DNA of 64,000 nucleotides, from contig JAHEWK010000042.1 of NCBI GenBank assembly GCA_020740775.1, positions 62,001 to 126,000 of the forward strand, in the 5' to 3' direction. Both the position numbers and the translations under genes were made by a program. Shown one piece after another: positions 41,329-51,900 of the stretch. The notes beneath the pieces are model-generated. The model did no database searches. It worked only from the letters and a program-made list of their open reading frames with translations, and was not told where the DNA came from. Numbering within the stretch: position 1 is the first letter of the stretch; the number at the start of each line of letters is the position of its first letter. This stretch comes from Ilyonectria destructans (taxonomy: Eukaryota; Ascomycota; Sordariomycetes; Hypocreales; Nectriaceae).

Positions 41329-42565
41329 TCAATTAAAGTCATAGAAAATCATAGAATAGATCAAATTGAAACCCAGAAGCTGGGATTTACTAGAACTTAT
41401 ATCAATACTTTGTGTACCATCCATTTGCTCTACAACCGCCTGCATCCGTGCAGGCATTGAATTTATCAGATTTTCAAACACCTCATCATCAATCTCAGCC
41501 CACAGCTCGACTGCGGCATCAATTAAAAGATCCAAAGAGGCAGAGTTCTTTGGAAGGTCTCCAAGGTGTGGGTATCGCTTACAGATCCTTTCTCTTAGGA
41601 TCGCCCATAGATTTTCAATAGGATTAAGATCGGGTGAATGTGAGGGAACGATCATGTGACTTTCATACTTTATGAATAGTCCCACTTTATGAATATTGTG
41701 TAAATAGCTTAAGTTAGAGGTTTCCTTAGGAATCTCTTTCTCTCCTTGTAAACAATCATTTACCCCAAGTCGCACCCGACCTCGTTCGTGCTCTTGTACC
41801 GTCACAGTGAATAAGTCGGCCAAGTTGGCAGGAAAAGCCCCTCCCTTTGTGCGTAGCTACGCAGCCACCCTTGCACAAGACGGGCTTTATAAGTTGGTCC
41901 GTTATCATGCTTAAATGTCATTCCTTCGTCCATAATTTCCGGAAGACGAGTTTTAAGACATTCCAAGATAATCCGGCTTGAGATGCCTCCGCGGTTAGAT
42001 TCAGGATCCCCATCCAGAGGGACCAAAGCTGTAGCCCTTTCAAGGCAAAAGGCACCAAACAACATTTTGGAATGCCTCGCCGGCTTCCGGCGGGGCTGTA
42101 CGTTCTTTTTCCTAAGTCTCTCGCCCTTCAAGGCAGATAGAAAAGTCATCATAAGGCCGGGGGTCTGACTTACATATCTACAGAAAACCCACTTCTGTCT
42201 TTCGCCGTTACCACGGGCAATCGGGACCTCATCAGAGAAAATCCAAGTATGCCAAAAGCTCTCATCTTCATTACATATTGCTATACAAAATCCAGGCGCT
42301 TTTGGGCTACAGCTGGGCTCAGAAATGGCCGCCGAAGTGAGAGGTGGTGCTGGACGCCCTGTTTACGCAGCCACCGCATTAGAGTCGTCTTGTGACAGCG
42401 TAAACCGGTCTGCTCAAGGATTTCTGCATATGTGACAAAAGGGTCTTGATCAATGATTCTGAGATTGATTTTATCGCGGGTTGATATAATAGTCGGGCAC
42501 CCAGAGCCGGGTTTTCTCTTTGCGCTATTTTGATATTTGTACCGCCGGAGCCACGCCACCAAGCC
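41329..42565 (-). pseudogene. Broken Tc1/mariner transposase
   Basis: Minus-strand pieces in three frames: an HTH part (KRKPGSGCPTIIS, TYAEILEQTGLRCHKTTLMRWLRKQG) at 42,562-42,281; a core part (ATALVPLDGDPESNRGG, FKHDNGPTYKARLVQGWL, with the second catalytic Asp) at 42,152-41,802; and the end (PSHSPDLNPIENLWAILRERI) at 41,823-41,329. About 150 bp of unrelated but open sequence lies between the WPTYS end of the core and SPDLNPIENLW. The N-terminal HTH start is missing and no inverted ends were found. Confidence 0.87.
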
Positions 42566-42908
42566 ACATCACTCCGCTACAAGTCATGCTGACACAGGCC
42601 TCCTAGACAGGAGAGCTCCCGACGCAGTCGTTGTTAGGTATTTAACTATGTTGGTAAAACACAGGCAGGCTTTCGAACCTGCTCTTCCGAGATTAAGAGC
42701 TGGATGCAGAGCGTTGAGGCCGCCTGTTATAAGGTCGCGGGGTGTGGAGTCTTGTCTCGCTTCGGCTCAGATACTAAATCTCCAGCCTGTGGCTACCTCG
42801 GTAACTGCCGACGAGAGACGCGTGCTGCGAGCTGGCCCAGAGATCGGGGATGCGGGCGTGCTGGCGAGTCATTGCGTGCTCCTAAAGCTAGTCCTGGGCA
42901 GTGATCGG

Positions 42909-42951
42909 AATGGTCTGGTCTGGTCTGGTCTGGACCCCTAGACCAGACCAG
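42909..42951. repeat. GGTCT array and hairpin
   Basis: GGTCT occurs four times in tandem, then a short spacer with CCCCTA, then AGACC copies, giving an inverted repeat of about 14-15 bp arms directly before the 46-bp satellite. Confidence 0.7.
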
Positions 42952-42963
42952 ACGGGCAGCCAT

Positions 42964-43566
42964 ACCTGCACCACCGGTGGTGCAAATAAGATCCGTTATA
43001 TAAGCAGCTACCTGCACCACCGGTGGTGCAAATAAGATCCGTTATATAAGCAGCTACCTGCACCACCGGTGGTGCAAATAAGATCCGTTATGTAAGCAGC
43101 TAAATTTCCAGCAGCTACAGCGCCTATAGCGCCCTAAGCTTCTAGTAGCTACAGCGCCTGCAGGGCGCTAATCTTCTAGCAGCTACAGCGTCTACAGCAC
43201 CCTAATCTTCTAGTAGCTACAGCGCCTATAGCACCCTAATCTTCTAGCAGCTGTAGCAACTATAGCGCCCTAAGCTTCCAGCAGCTATAGCGCCTGTAGC
43301 ATCTTAATCTTCTAATAGCTATAGCACCTATAGCGCCCTAAGCTTTTAGCAGCTTTTTGCAGTTATAGTATCTTAATTTTCTAGTAGCTTTAATACTAAA
43401 ATACTATAGCTATTAAAAGCTTAAGATACTATAGATACTATAGATCTTAAAGATCCGTTATGTAAGCAGCTAAATTTCCAGCAGCTACAGCGCCTATAGC
43501 GCCTTAAGCTTCTAGCAGCTACAGCGCCTGTAGGGCTCTAATCTTCTAGCAGCTACAGCGTCTATA
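42964..43566. repeat. Satellite: 46-bp triplicate plus diverged 40-45-bp array
   Basis: Units of exactly 46 bp start at 42,964, 43,010 and 43,056, each holding the palindrome CACCACCGGTGGTG and AAGATCCGTTATATAAGCAG. They are followed by roughly ten diverged copies of a CAGCTACAGCGCCTATAGCGCC / CTTCTAG unit. The segment 43,081-43,190 is present again at 43,452-43,566, so the array has also duplicated at a larger scale. No coding potential is seen. Confidence 0.85.
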
Positions 43567-43579
43567 GTTCGTCGTGCTT

Positions 43580-44002
43580 ACTCACTTGACGGGCGGACAG
43601 GAGACACCTTTGAGTTCAGAGACAAATACCATAAGCTCTAGCCAATTAAAGACTCGATTTACCATAGAGGCCCATGATATTCCTAGTACCCCAGTACCAT
43701 AACTATCAATTCTAGTAGAATTGATTTTTTAGCCCCACATCACAAGGGGTAGAATTGACCAATCATATCTAGCCACCTTACAACAATAGCGCTATTACCC
43801 CTCTGATAAGCTAGCGGCTGAACCTCAGTTTGTGTACATCCACGTGCGGGATAAATTTCATTCAGTTGCGTCCGGCTGTCCGGCTGAGCTACTTTATCTA
43901 CCTCTTCTCTACATCTTATATGATACAGAGAACCTCCGAAGGGACTCCACCACCGCTCGCCGAATTGTCAACCCCGCCTATTGTAAAGCGGAACACAAGA
44001 TT
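43580..44002. other. Upstream region of the phosphorylase-domain gene
   Basis: An inverted match, CAATTCTAGTAGAATTG, lies near 43,708. The frame of the downstream gene is open back to about 43,832 but has no ATG before 44,003. Confidence 0.4.
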
Positions 44003-45097
44003 ATGTCTAGTTCCATGGATAAAAGGCCAGTCACACGCGATCAGTTCGAGATAGCCCTCATCTGCGCGTTAGCGCTGGAAGCAGATGCTGTCTACCTCCT
44101 GTTTGATGAGTTCTTTCCAAATGAGTATTACAAAGCCGCCGGAGACCTGAACCATTACACAAATGGTCGCATTGGCAATTACAATGTTGTTCTTGTTCTC
44201 TTGCCTGGCGTGGGAAAAGTTCATGCTGCCTCAGCTGCTGCCTCTCTCAATGCCAGTTACACAAACCTGCGCCTCGCTATTGTGGTTGGCGTTTGCGGTG
44301 GAGTTCCAGGGCCGTATAAGGACGAAGATGAGATCCTGCTAGGAGACGTCGTCATTAGCAACGCTCTTATCCAGTTTGACTTTGGTCGGAGATGCCCAGG
44401 TGGTTTATTTCTGCGCAAGTCATCAGTTCAAGAAAACCTCGGAAGGTTAAACAAATATCTTCGCTCTCTCCTGCGGAGTCTCGAGACAAGCCGATATCAA
44501 GCAGATCTTGAGCTAAGGACTGCACAATTGCTACAAGATTTACAAGTCGCACATTCTAAATGCGTTCGAAAACGACGACGACGACGAGACAAGTACAAGT
44601 ATCCAGGAACTTTCCATGATGTTCTATTTGAAGCAAGCTATCGACATCGGCATCGCGGCCTAAATGTCTCCTGCTGTAGCGAGACTGACACTTGTGAGGC
44701 CGCATTTAAAGCATCATGTCAAGAGTGCGGATGCGACAAAGTGCACATGATTTCAAGGTCAGAGCAACTCAACTTTAAGCGGGAACTGGAAGAGAACGAC
44801 CCCATCAAAGCCCAGGATCCAACCATCCACATTGGGCCAGTTGCGTCTGGGGACACGGTTATCAAGTCAGGTGAAGACCGGGACAGGATTACAAAGGAAG
44901 AGGGGGTTATCGCATTTGAAATGGAGGGCGCTGGAATTTGGGATGAAATGACCTGCATTGTCATCAAAGGCGTTTGCGACTATGCCGATAGTCATAAGCA
45001 TAAGCAATGGCAAGATTTCGCGGCAGCTACGGCAGCAGCTGCGATGAAAGCTTTGCTGGAAGTAATCGTTGATATACAGAAGCCCCATAACGGTTAG
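44003..45097 (+). CDS. Orphan PNP/UDP-phosphorylase (NLR effector-type) domain protein
   Basis: 364 aa, single exon, from ATG 44,003 (a second ATG at 44,015 is equally possible). Motifs: FEIALICALALEADAV at the N-terminus, LLPGVGKVHAASAAASL, VVGVCGGVPG (about 95-103), ILLGDVVIS, then an insert with Arg run (RKRRRRRDK) and Cys-rich stretch, then GPVASGDTVIKSG, IAFEMEGAGIWDE and GVCDYADSHKHKQWQDFAA. This is the phosphorylase-like domain that forms the N-terminus of many fungal NLR (STAND) proteins. Here no NACHT/NB-ARC or repeat domain follows. Related bacterial immune effectors cleave the glycosidic bond of ATP, so a nucleosidase role is plausible. A ULD-domain gene starts about 115 bp downstream. 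Confidence 0.87.
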   Translation: MSSSMDKRPVTRDQFEIALICALALEADAVYLLFDEFFPNEYYKAAGDLNHYTNGRIGNYNVVLVLLPGVGKVHAASAAASLNASYTNLRLAIVVGVCGGVPGPYKDEDEILLGDVVISNALIQFDFGRRCPGGLFLRKSSVQENLGRLNKYLRSLLRSLETSRYQADLELRTAQLLQDLQVAHSKCVRKRRRRRDKYKYPGTFHDVLFEASYRHRHRGLNVSCCSETDTCEAAFKASCQECGCDKVHMISRSEQLNFKRELEENDPIKAQDPTIHIGPVASGDTVIKSGEDRDRITKEEGVIAFEMEGAGIWDEMTCIVIKGVCDYADSHKHKQWQDFAAATAAAAMKALLEVIVDIQKPHNG

Positions 45098-45213
45098 GCT
45101 ACTCATTCTCGTTCGTAAGTAGGGGTATACAAGCGCTGACAGATGTAATAGGGGCTATAGATCCACGAGTCCGATCAAGTGCTGCGTCACCTCACGACCC
45201 GCGGCTAGCGTTG

Positions 45214-46286
45214 ATGTTCCTCACACTTCAGGGGCGGGGGAACCTCTGCGCTCAAATACCCCTCAGCCTAATAATGGTCATTGACGCTCGAGGGCGCAAC
45301 TTGCCATTTCACTTGGAAACAATCAGCTCGAAAGAGGTAAGTAGGATCATGTGGTCTGGCACCATTACAAGAGCTAATGTTCCTTTCTTAGCTGTTTATC
45401 CAAGTTCTCAAGTCCAGATTTGTTGATCTGGGAACTAAGAAAATAGATCGCGGTGAATGGTTTCTTGAGGACCAAAGCAACGGACAGCGGCTGGATCTTT
45501 CCAAGCCCTGGCAGTCAATCATCAAGGTTCGTACGCATTACGGTCAGCTAATTGCATGTCGCTGACGGTCCACCCTAGCCTTATCAGGTCCTAAAAATGA
45601 GCATGGTGTTCCGAAGACGGAATAAAAGTTGCACGGAGTGCCCATCTTGTGGGTTTATGAATCCTGGACTCTCAACAGAGGAAATACAATGGTATGTTGC
45701 TCACTGGGATGGCGACATGCTGCAAGAATCGTTTGAGGCATTGAAGCTCTTATCTAACATATTCCGCAGTCATGTCTGTGAGTTGACTTACAGACGAGTG
45801 GAGGAGGTCCAAAGCATTCAAATCGACCTGGAACCGAATCGTGAAGCCAAATCGAGCGCGTCCGCTCACCCCCTAGGACCTAAACGGCCGTCGCGACCAA
45901 GTCCAGAAGACGAGATCGGCCGATACAAACACGTTGAGCTGGTGGATGTTGACTTCAAGATTGACCGAACCAGCAAAGGTAAACAGCTTATAAACACCGC
46001 TCTTCTGTTGAGCTGCCAGGACTTGAGGGACGCTGAGCACCTAGCGGAAGAACTCGCAAGCATTTACGGGATTTCCGAACAAGACAGTCTCATACTGGCA
46101 AACATGGTCATCAAGGTTGACACTGACTCTGCTCTGAAGTCGCTGGATTACTGGATTCAATTCGACGACGACGAGGCCGACAGAGTAGGAAGCTTTGAGA
46201 TTGACTTTTCGAAGCGTTATAATATGACAAACCAGCCCTGGTTAGTACCGTTTTCCTTTACTACGAGGACTTTAAACGCTGATTGA
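45214..46286 (+). CDS. ULD (ubiquitin-like) domain protein, probably with missing N-terminus
   Basis: Exons are 45,214-45,336, 45,392-45,526 and 45,579-46,286 (introns GTAAGT...CTTAG and GTTCGT...CCTAG), all in phase 0, 321 aa. The first two exons form the ubiquitin-like domain found in many Sordariomycete proteins (VIDARGRNLPFHLETISSKE, LFIQVLKSRFVDLGTKKIDRGEWFLED, LDLSKPWQSIIK, MSMVFRRR). Next comes a CTECPSCGF Cys cluster and a region with ANMVIKVDTDSALKSLDYW. Full-length relatives usually have more sequence before the ULD, and a CACTTCAG acceptor just after the ATG could receive an upstream exon, so the start is uncertain. The C-terminus after NQPW may also be spliced. Confidence 0.65.
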
Positions 46287-46794
46287 TATTACAAAGACCC
46301 AATTACAAGTAACTGGGCTAAGATCGATATGGTGGCTTATTGCGAAGCCGGCGGCTTTGTCTATGCGTCGGCGTTAGCTGTGCGGGTCGATATACCCTTA
46401 GCGCTGATTTGCAAAGCTAGCAAGCTCCTCCTACTCACTGTTTCTTTTATTAAGTCTCTGTTGTATATTTTATCTTTAGTATTTAATAAGTTAAATACCC
46501 TACTTTTTATTATAACGTACTCCGCTTGGATTAGAAGGGGCTATGCCAACAAATCATAACAGATCGTTCTCGCTGCGGCTGTGTTTGATACGCGAGGATA
46601 ATGGTTAGGCGAAGTTTCAGAAATTGTGGTTAGGTGGCTCACTCGCTTGTCTGGCTCACTCGCTTATCATGCACGTTAATCAAGTGTGTTGATAGATATA
46701 ATGGCTCATTGCTACTGTAGTACAGTATCTTGAACCCAAACTACTCATCTAATCCTCAAGCCTTCCTAAACCAAGAGACTCTGTCGTAGACTAA
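46287..46794. other. Gene-free stretch
   Basis: Nothing recognised apart from the 3' flanks of two genes. Confidence 0.5.
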
Positions 46795-48981
46795 TTATCT
46801 GGGCATCATGGGATCTGGCAGCACGGCCAGACCGCTGAGGAGATCATATGCTTCTTTGTCCCCCACAGCCAGGCCCCAATCACCAAAGTCGGTATATTCA
46901 TAGACATCAGATGCATAATTCCCCACCATGGGGCTAACTTTGCCGTTAAGGGGCTCGATGAGGTTGACAGCCAGTGCGTGCTCCAAGCCGCGCAGGATGG
47001 CGCCCTCGAGGCGATTCACGGCATACTGCATAGGTTTGTGGCTTTTGCTCATCATGCGCAGGTTCCATAGATATGAGTTGAGGGTTTCCTGCCAAAAGTG
47101 GCGCTCCTGGTACGATAGAGATGTTACCAGGAGCAGGGTCGTGAAGGAGCCGACCAGGGAAAAGAGGTAGGGCGAGGTGAAGTACCAGAACGCCTCGAGG
47201 TGGTCTGGGCGAAGGTTGGTGACGAAGCCGATAGCGCTTTGGGCAGTCTGGAGTGCGATCTGGCGGATGTCGGAGAGAACGCGATCGTCTGTGCGGCGTG
47301 GCGGGAGGGCGGTGGACCGGACGAGGCGGCGGAGCAGTGTCATAGCCACGCCGTAATAGGAGAAGTGGAGATAGCCGTGGAAGCATAACTTGCGTTGGTA
47401 GATGATATTCATCTGGAGTGTGGGAGGAATGCTATGATACCAATTAGTGAGCATATCGATGAGCGACCTGGCCTTGGCGAAGAGAGTAACGGTGTCTTGC
47501 TCGCGACATGTCCGAGCTGTGTAGAAGTTCGAATAGACAGCGGAAAGGATCTTTGTTAATTGCACCATCTGCATATACTGCTCTATGCCTGTAGACGTGA
47601 TGGATCTGCCATGATTGTCAGGGCCTGGGCCTGGGCCTGGGGTAACCGCTGATCCTTCACACTCACAGTCCGAGAAATCGGCGGGAGTAAGGTCCTTGGC
47701 CGTCCAGTCGTCTTCGTGGATATGTACCGGACGGCCGTATGCCAGCGCAGTCCAGCGGTCCTGCATAAAGAGAGCCCAGCTCAGGCGCTTGCGAACGTTG
47801 CGCTCCCACTGAGGGATGGTCCAGTGAGTGGCATCGAGATGAAGCCCGAGACTCTGGCCAATGGCGAGCGCTTGGCAGGTAAGGCCCCATTGGAAGGTGT
47901 GATCGGGGTTGAGGGGATCCTCGGGCGGGCACTGCAGAAGTAGGAGGGCGGCCTGGATAGAACAGAGCTTAGGGCGGTGATATGACGATGGGAGAGCGGA
48001 CCGCAGCATCTTGCGCAGGAGAGCTGAGTCGGGGGGTGTATGGATGGAGAGCTCAGGGTCGTAGGTCCACCAGCGGATGGCGGATAGGTAGATGGCCCCG
48101 AGCAGGGCGGCGGTGGTATTGCGGTAGGACTGGCTGTGGATGCTGATGAAGGCGTCCTTAGACACGATGGGATAGCATGGGTGAACATGGCACCAGAACA
48201 ACTTGAGGAGTCTCTGGCCGTGAGGGCGCACGCACGCCTCGATGGCGTCGACGAGGGCGTGCGTTGAGTCCGGGTTAATGGCCTTCTCGTTGGCACCCAG
48301 ATGGAAGGTGACGGGATACCCCTGGCCCTCGTCGTGCTCAAGTACGCGGCGGATCGAGTGCGTCTCCAGGCTGAACTCGTGGGTCTGAATGTCGTATGGG
48401 CGGTGGCGCATCAGGATGGGCTCCATGTCGCTGCCCAAGCCGTGCAGCTCCGAGAAGCGCAACGATGAGCAGCCCAGCGTCCGCTCCAGCGGATCGGGAT
48501 CGGGCTCGACGAGCTCCGACACGATGACGCACGGCGCCTGGTGGAGATACTGGCTGCTGCTGTTCCCGGAGGCGCGGGCCTCGGCGGGCGAGATGAACGA
48601 CTGCACCGGCGACTGCATCTCGGAGACGAGCACTTGGACCTCGTCCTGCGACTCCTCGCGGCTCCGGCTGAGGCTCCGGCTGGAGCTCTGGCCGTCCTGG
48701 AGGCTAGGGTCGTCGAGGCCCGGAGCGCGCTCGTCGCCGCTGAGGCTGTACGCGCCGCCGCCGCCGCAGTTGCTGCTTGCGCCGGTGGTGGCCTGGCGCT
48801 CCGGGGGAGAGTGCCGGAAGGTGCAGGCGCTGGCCCGGAGCTGGCAGTGGACGCAGTCGCCGTCGCCGTCTTTGGTCACGCAGCGCGTCTTGTGCTTGCG
48901 GCAGGCGTCGCAGGGCCGGAGTCTGCGGCGCCGGCGCGTGCGGGCTTTGTTCCGGTAGTCCTGGGGCGTGATGATTTCCAT
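46795..48981 (-). CDS. Zn2Cys6 transcription factor, DAL81/TamA-like
   Basis: 728 aa in one exon. The N-terminal finger is CDACRKHKTRCVTKDGDGDCVHC followed by QLRASACTF, preceded by an Arg-rich stretch (ARTRRRRRLR). A Ser/Gly/Gln-rich linker covers residues 60-150. The regulatory domain follows: LFWCHVHPCYPIVSKDAF, ALLGAIYLSAIRWW, WGLTCQALAIGQSLGLHLD, WERNVRKRLSWALFMQDRW, AYGRPVHIHEDDW. The last blocks resemble the DAL81/TamA group, which co-activates nitrogen-source and GABA genes. That placement is from memory of the motif pattern. The coding strand is markedly GC-rich, with a GPGPGP run near residue 450. No disruption is seen. The neighbours are an NLR-type gene pair and a long gene-free region, so no target is suggested. 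Confidence 0.85.
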   Translation of the reverse strand: MEIITPQDYRNKARTRRRRRLRPCDACRKHKTRCVTKDGDGDCVHCQLRASACTFRHSPPERQATTGASSNCGGGGAYSLSGDERAPGLDDPSLQDGQSSSRSLSRSREESQDEVQVLVSEMQSPVQSFISPAEARASGNSSSQYLHQAPCVIVSELVEPDPDPLERTLGCSSLRFSELHGLGSDMEPILMRHRPYDIQTHEFSLETHSIRRVLEHDEGQGYPVTFHLGANEKAINPDSTHALVDAIEACVRPHGQRLLKLFWCHVHPCYPIVSKDAFISIHSQSYRNTTAALLGAIYLSAIRWWTYDPELSIHTPPDSALLRKMLRSALPSSYHRPKLCSIQAALLLLQCPPEDPLNPDHTFQWGLTCQALAIGQSLGLHLDATHWTIPQWERNVRKRLSWALFMQDRWTALAYGRPVHIHEDDWTAKDLTPADFSDCECEGSAVTPGPGPGPDNHGRSITSTGIEQYMQMVQLTKILSAVYSNFYTARTCREQDTVTLFAKARSLIDMLTNWYHSIPPTLQMNIIYQRKLCFHGYLHFSYYGVAMTLLRRLVRSTALPPRRTDDRVLSDIRQIALQTAQSAIGFVTNLRPDHLEAFWYFTSPYLFSLVGSFTTLLLVTSLSYQERHFWQETLNSYLWNLRMMSKSHKPMQYAVNRLEGAILRGLEHALAVNLIEPLNGKVSPMVGNYASDVYEYTDFGDWGLAVGDKEAYDLLSGLAVLPDPMMPR

Positions 48982-51900
48982 TGGGGGTGGTGGGTATCGC
49001 GGATGGTGAGGGCGAGGGGTGGCCTGGTCGTGTCCATCCGAGTTCGGAGTGACCGAGGGCTTTCTGCGGTGACAGTATATTGTGCGTAGATGGGCAATGT
49101 GTGAGATGGAGGATGTGCGTGCGCGTTGTTATGTGTGACAGTCCGTTTAAGGAGTTTCGTGTTTTCTCGAGAAGCCTCACTGGCTCAGGCCATCCCTGTC
49201 CCCATCTCTCTCTATATGAGACTCTTCTTCAATGTGTGGGTGGGCAAGCGTCTCTCGTGTTTGAGAGAACGGAAAACCTCCTTGGGGCTCTGACTTTGAA
49301 CTGACGAGTGACGACAAGGCAAGTGACAACAGAACCTCTAACTAATACTCCCAACGCAATAATAAAGAGGATAGTCGGGGCCTCCAAGTCTCAGGCCATT
49401 CAAGTCTCCTGATAAGGCTTCTGGAGTCGTCCATGTCCTTCTTGTGCCTTTATGTACTGCGCTCCGTACTCTGTATGTTGCGCAGATCCGCGGCTAGGTT
49501 CTAGTACCAGGTACTCCGGTTTTGACCCCCTCCCATGGCCATCCGTCGTGTCGAACTCTCTTTGAGTTGCCAACCAGTGGCACACCTTTTTCAGGAGATG
49601 TGCTATGGCGCCCGCGTCAATTAGTTGGGCGACAGTCTCTCATCATGACGTGCTTCTTTCCTCATCCTCCTCACTACATCAATTTCTGATGCCGCAGTCT
49701 AAGCCTCCGCCAGGGGGCCGCTGAGAGCCGTCGCACTATCAGGGGTTATCACCGTTCATCCCCCTGTCGCTGCGGCTTGCGCACGGACGGCAGAGGCATG
49801 TTTCTCCCGATTTGTCGATTTGTCTCAATAGCGGCAAGCCCAAACGCTTGGGGAGACGCGCCAATGTGTGAAACATTGACACAGATCGTTTTCAGCTGTC
49901 ATAGAGTGAAACTATCATCCGAAAGGTCGATGCAAATGCAGCTCGTCCAGCTTAGGCATGAGGCGTCGTGTCACATTGGTAGCCCGTAGCAGGCGAGCAT
50001 CCCTCGAAGCAGATCGATTATCTCTCATGTGGCACCCACTTACGAACTATGTTAGTAAAAAAGAATAAATATCTTAAGTATTAACTAGACTATGGGCTCA
50101 CTGAATAATCTTGTTAATAGGCCATCTAATACTGCTAGGCTCGAACGCAGCGTGGTCTAGTATCAACCGTATCCCTACTTTTCTGCATATCAGCGTACGT
50201 ACTTTGGTTTTAGTCACCGTGGTCGCGAAAAAGCAACGATGGTCTTATGCGGTGATGCAGGGCTTAACGCTTTGGGCTGGTCGCGATTTGGCCAGGCCTC
50301 GTATCAAGGCGTTCTCCCATGGTAGCGCCTCAGCCCTCCAGCCAAGTCTCACCTAGGTTACTGATCCGAGGGCGTCCCCGGCTCGCCATTTAATTTGGGT
50401 CCCAGCAACTTGGTAGGTTCATACGACGCACGATCATCCCAGTTCTCGCTGGTAGGGAACCTTGTTACATATATGCGACGCGGTGACAAGTTCCATTGCG
50501 TTTCCCTCTGTTCTGCAGGAGGAAACCTCAAACCTCCTGTAGCATCTAATTTATTCTCGACCGCATATTCTAGGTCTGCATGCCTGGCGGGATTAGGGAC
50601 TCAAAATGTTGTTTGCTACATTGTTACGCTAGAGGGCTCGATCAGCGTGTCAGCTCTGGGCCGCCTCACCACCCGTCATAAATCCTACAGTTGGCGAACT
50701 CGATATGTTATCAGTTGCGATGTCAACTGCAGTTGTGGCGCGACTGCATGGTCAGCACTGACTTGTGTCATCCCCGGATTGGACGCAGGATATGCCACGC
50801 TGAAGGTGTCTTGGGCGGGGTTCTGGGTGGCGCTCGTTGGGCGGCGCACGACCAGCCTATAACGACTGGTGGAGATGAAAGGCTACCACCAGTTCGCTAA
50901 ACTCGGCCTTGTTTGGCGGTTCACGCATTCAGCTCCAGGCTGACATTGAATGGAAGGTGGGACGCGGATACCGCACGCTAAGCCTTAAAACATTTGCGCC
51001 GATCTTGAAGGGGGATGGGATCCGCTGCGGCGGGCGACACTACTGCAGTAGTTGTCATTAGGTTCCGCGGCGTCATAACTGATTAGCAGAATGCGTCGCC
51101 GCCTGTGCGAAAGGAGCAATAGAACCCGATCCCAAAAACCAATTGCAGCATGCCCCGATATAGCGGGCCGTCACGGGCCACAGACGGGACCATGACGTTG
51201 CAGCATCGGTGGCCTGAGATAGTCTGAGTCGAGCTCGAATCGCGAGAGAAGAGGTCGCGGAGAGGTCCAAGCTCATTCGGAAGTTGAGGGTGATGAATAC
51301 AGCGAAGGGGTCCGATCCCGATCTGACAGGTACCAGGAACGCGATAGGTGTGCCGGAGACGCATATGGGCTACGGATACGCGTAAAATCGGGATGCAATC
51401 TCAAGCCCTGGCGAACAGGGGCACAAGCTGTGGTGAAGGGTTTTGTTTGATGTTAGCGGAGCTATCGGTAAGTCTTTTGATCAAGCTGCGCACAAAACGC
51501 GTGGTCTAGCGGCTATCACCGCCGCCGCCTCATCGATCCAGACGCACCACGGGACAATGGGGGTAGGTAGGGAGACTCTATAGCGCCCTGTGGGAGGTGA
51601 TAGTTTGCCTGGGGGTGATGGGTGATGCGGGAGGTGGACGCAATGCTTCGGGGGGGAGGCAGACGTTGGATGCCGAGGAGATGTGTTTTTGTGTGTGTCT
51701 GAGATGCCCGAGGATCCTTAGTGTTTGAGAGTCCCATGGTCTGATTAGGATCTTTTTGGACAGCTCGCGCGCAAAAAAAGCAAGAGAGATTGTGATGTAA
51801 GACAAGGCTGGGCCTGGGGCGATGTCATCGGTGAGGAGATGGAAGAGGGGGGGAGCGTAAGATGACCGATTTGTCGATGTCACGGCATGGCTTGCGGAAG

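Noticed and set aside
42660..42720. TTCGAACCTGC segment resembling a T arm
   Set aside because: The loop would be 8 nt and no matching acceptor stem exists.
42964..43566. CRISPR-like array
   Set aside because: The units are contiguous tandem repeats without unique spacers, and the genome is eukaryotic.
48389..49089. Long plus-strand frames opposite the DAL81-like factor
   Set aside because: Low-complexity antisense frames caused by the high GC content of the real gene.
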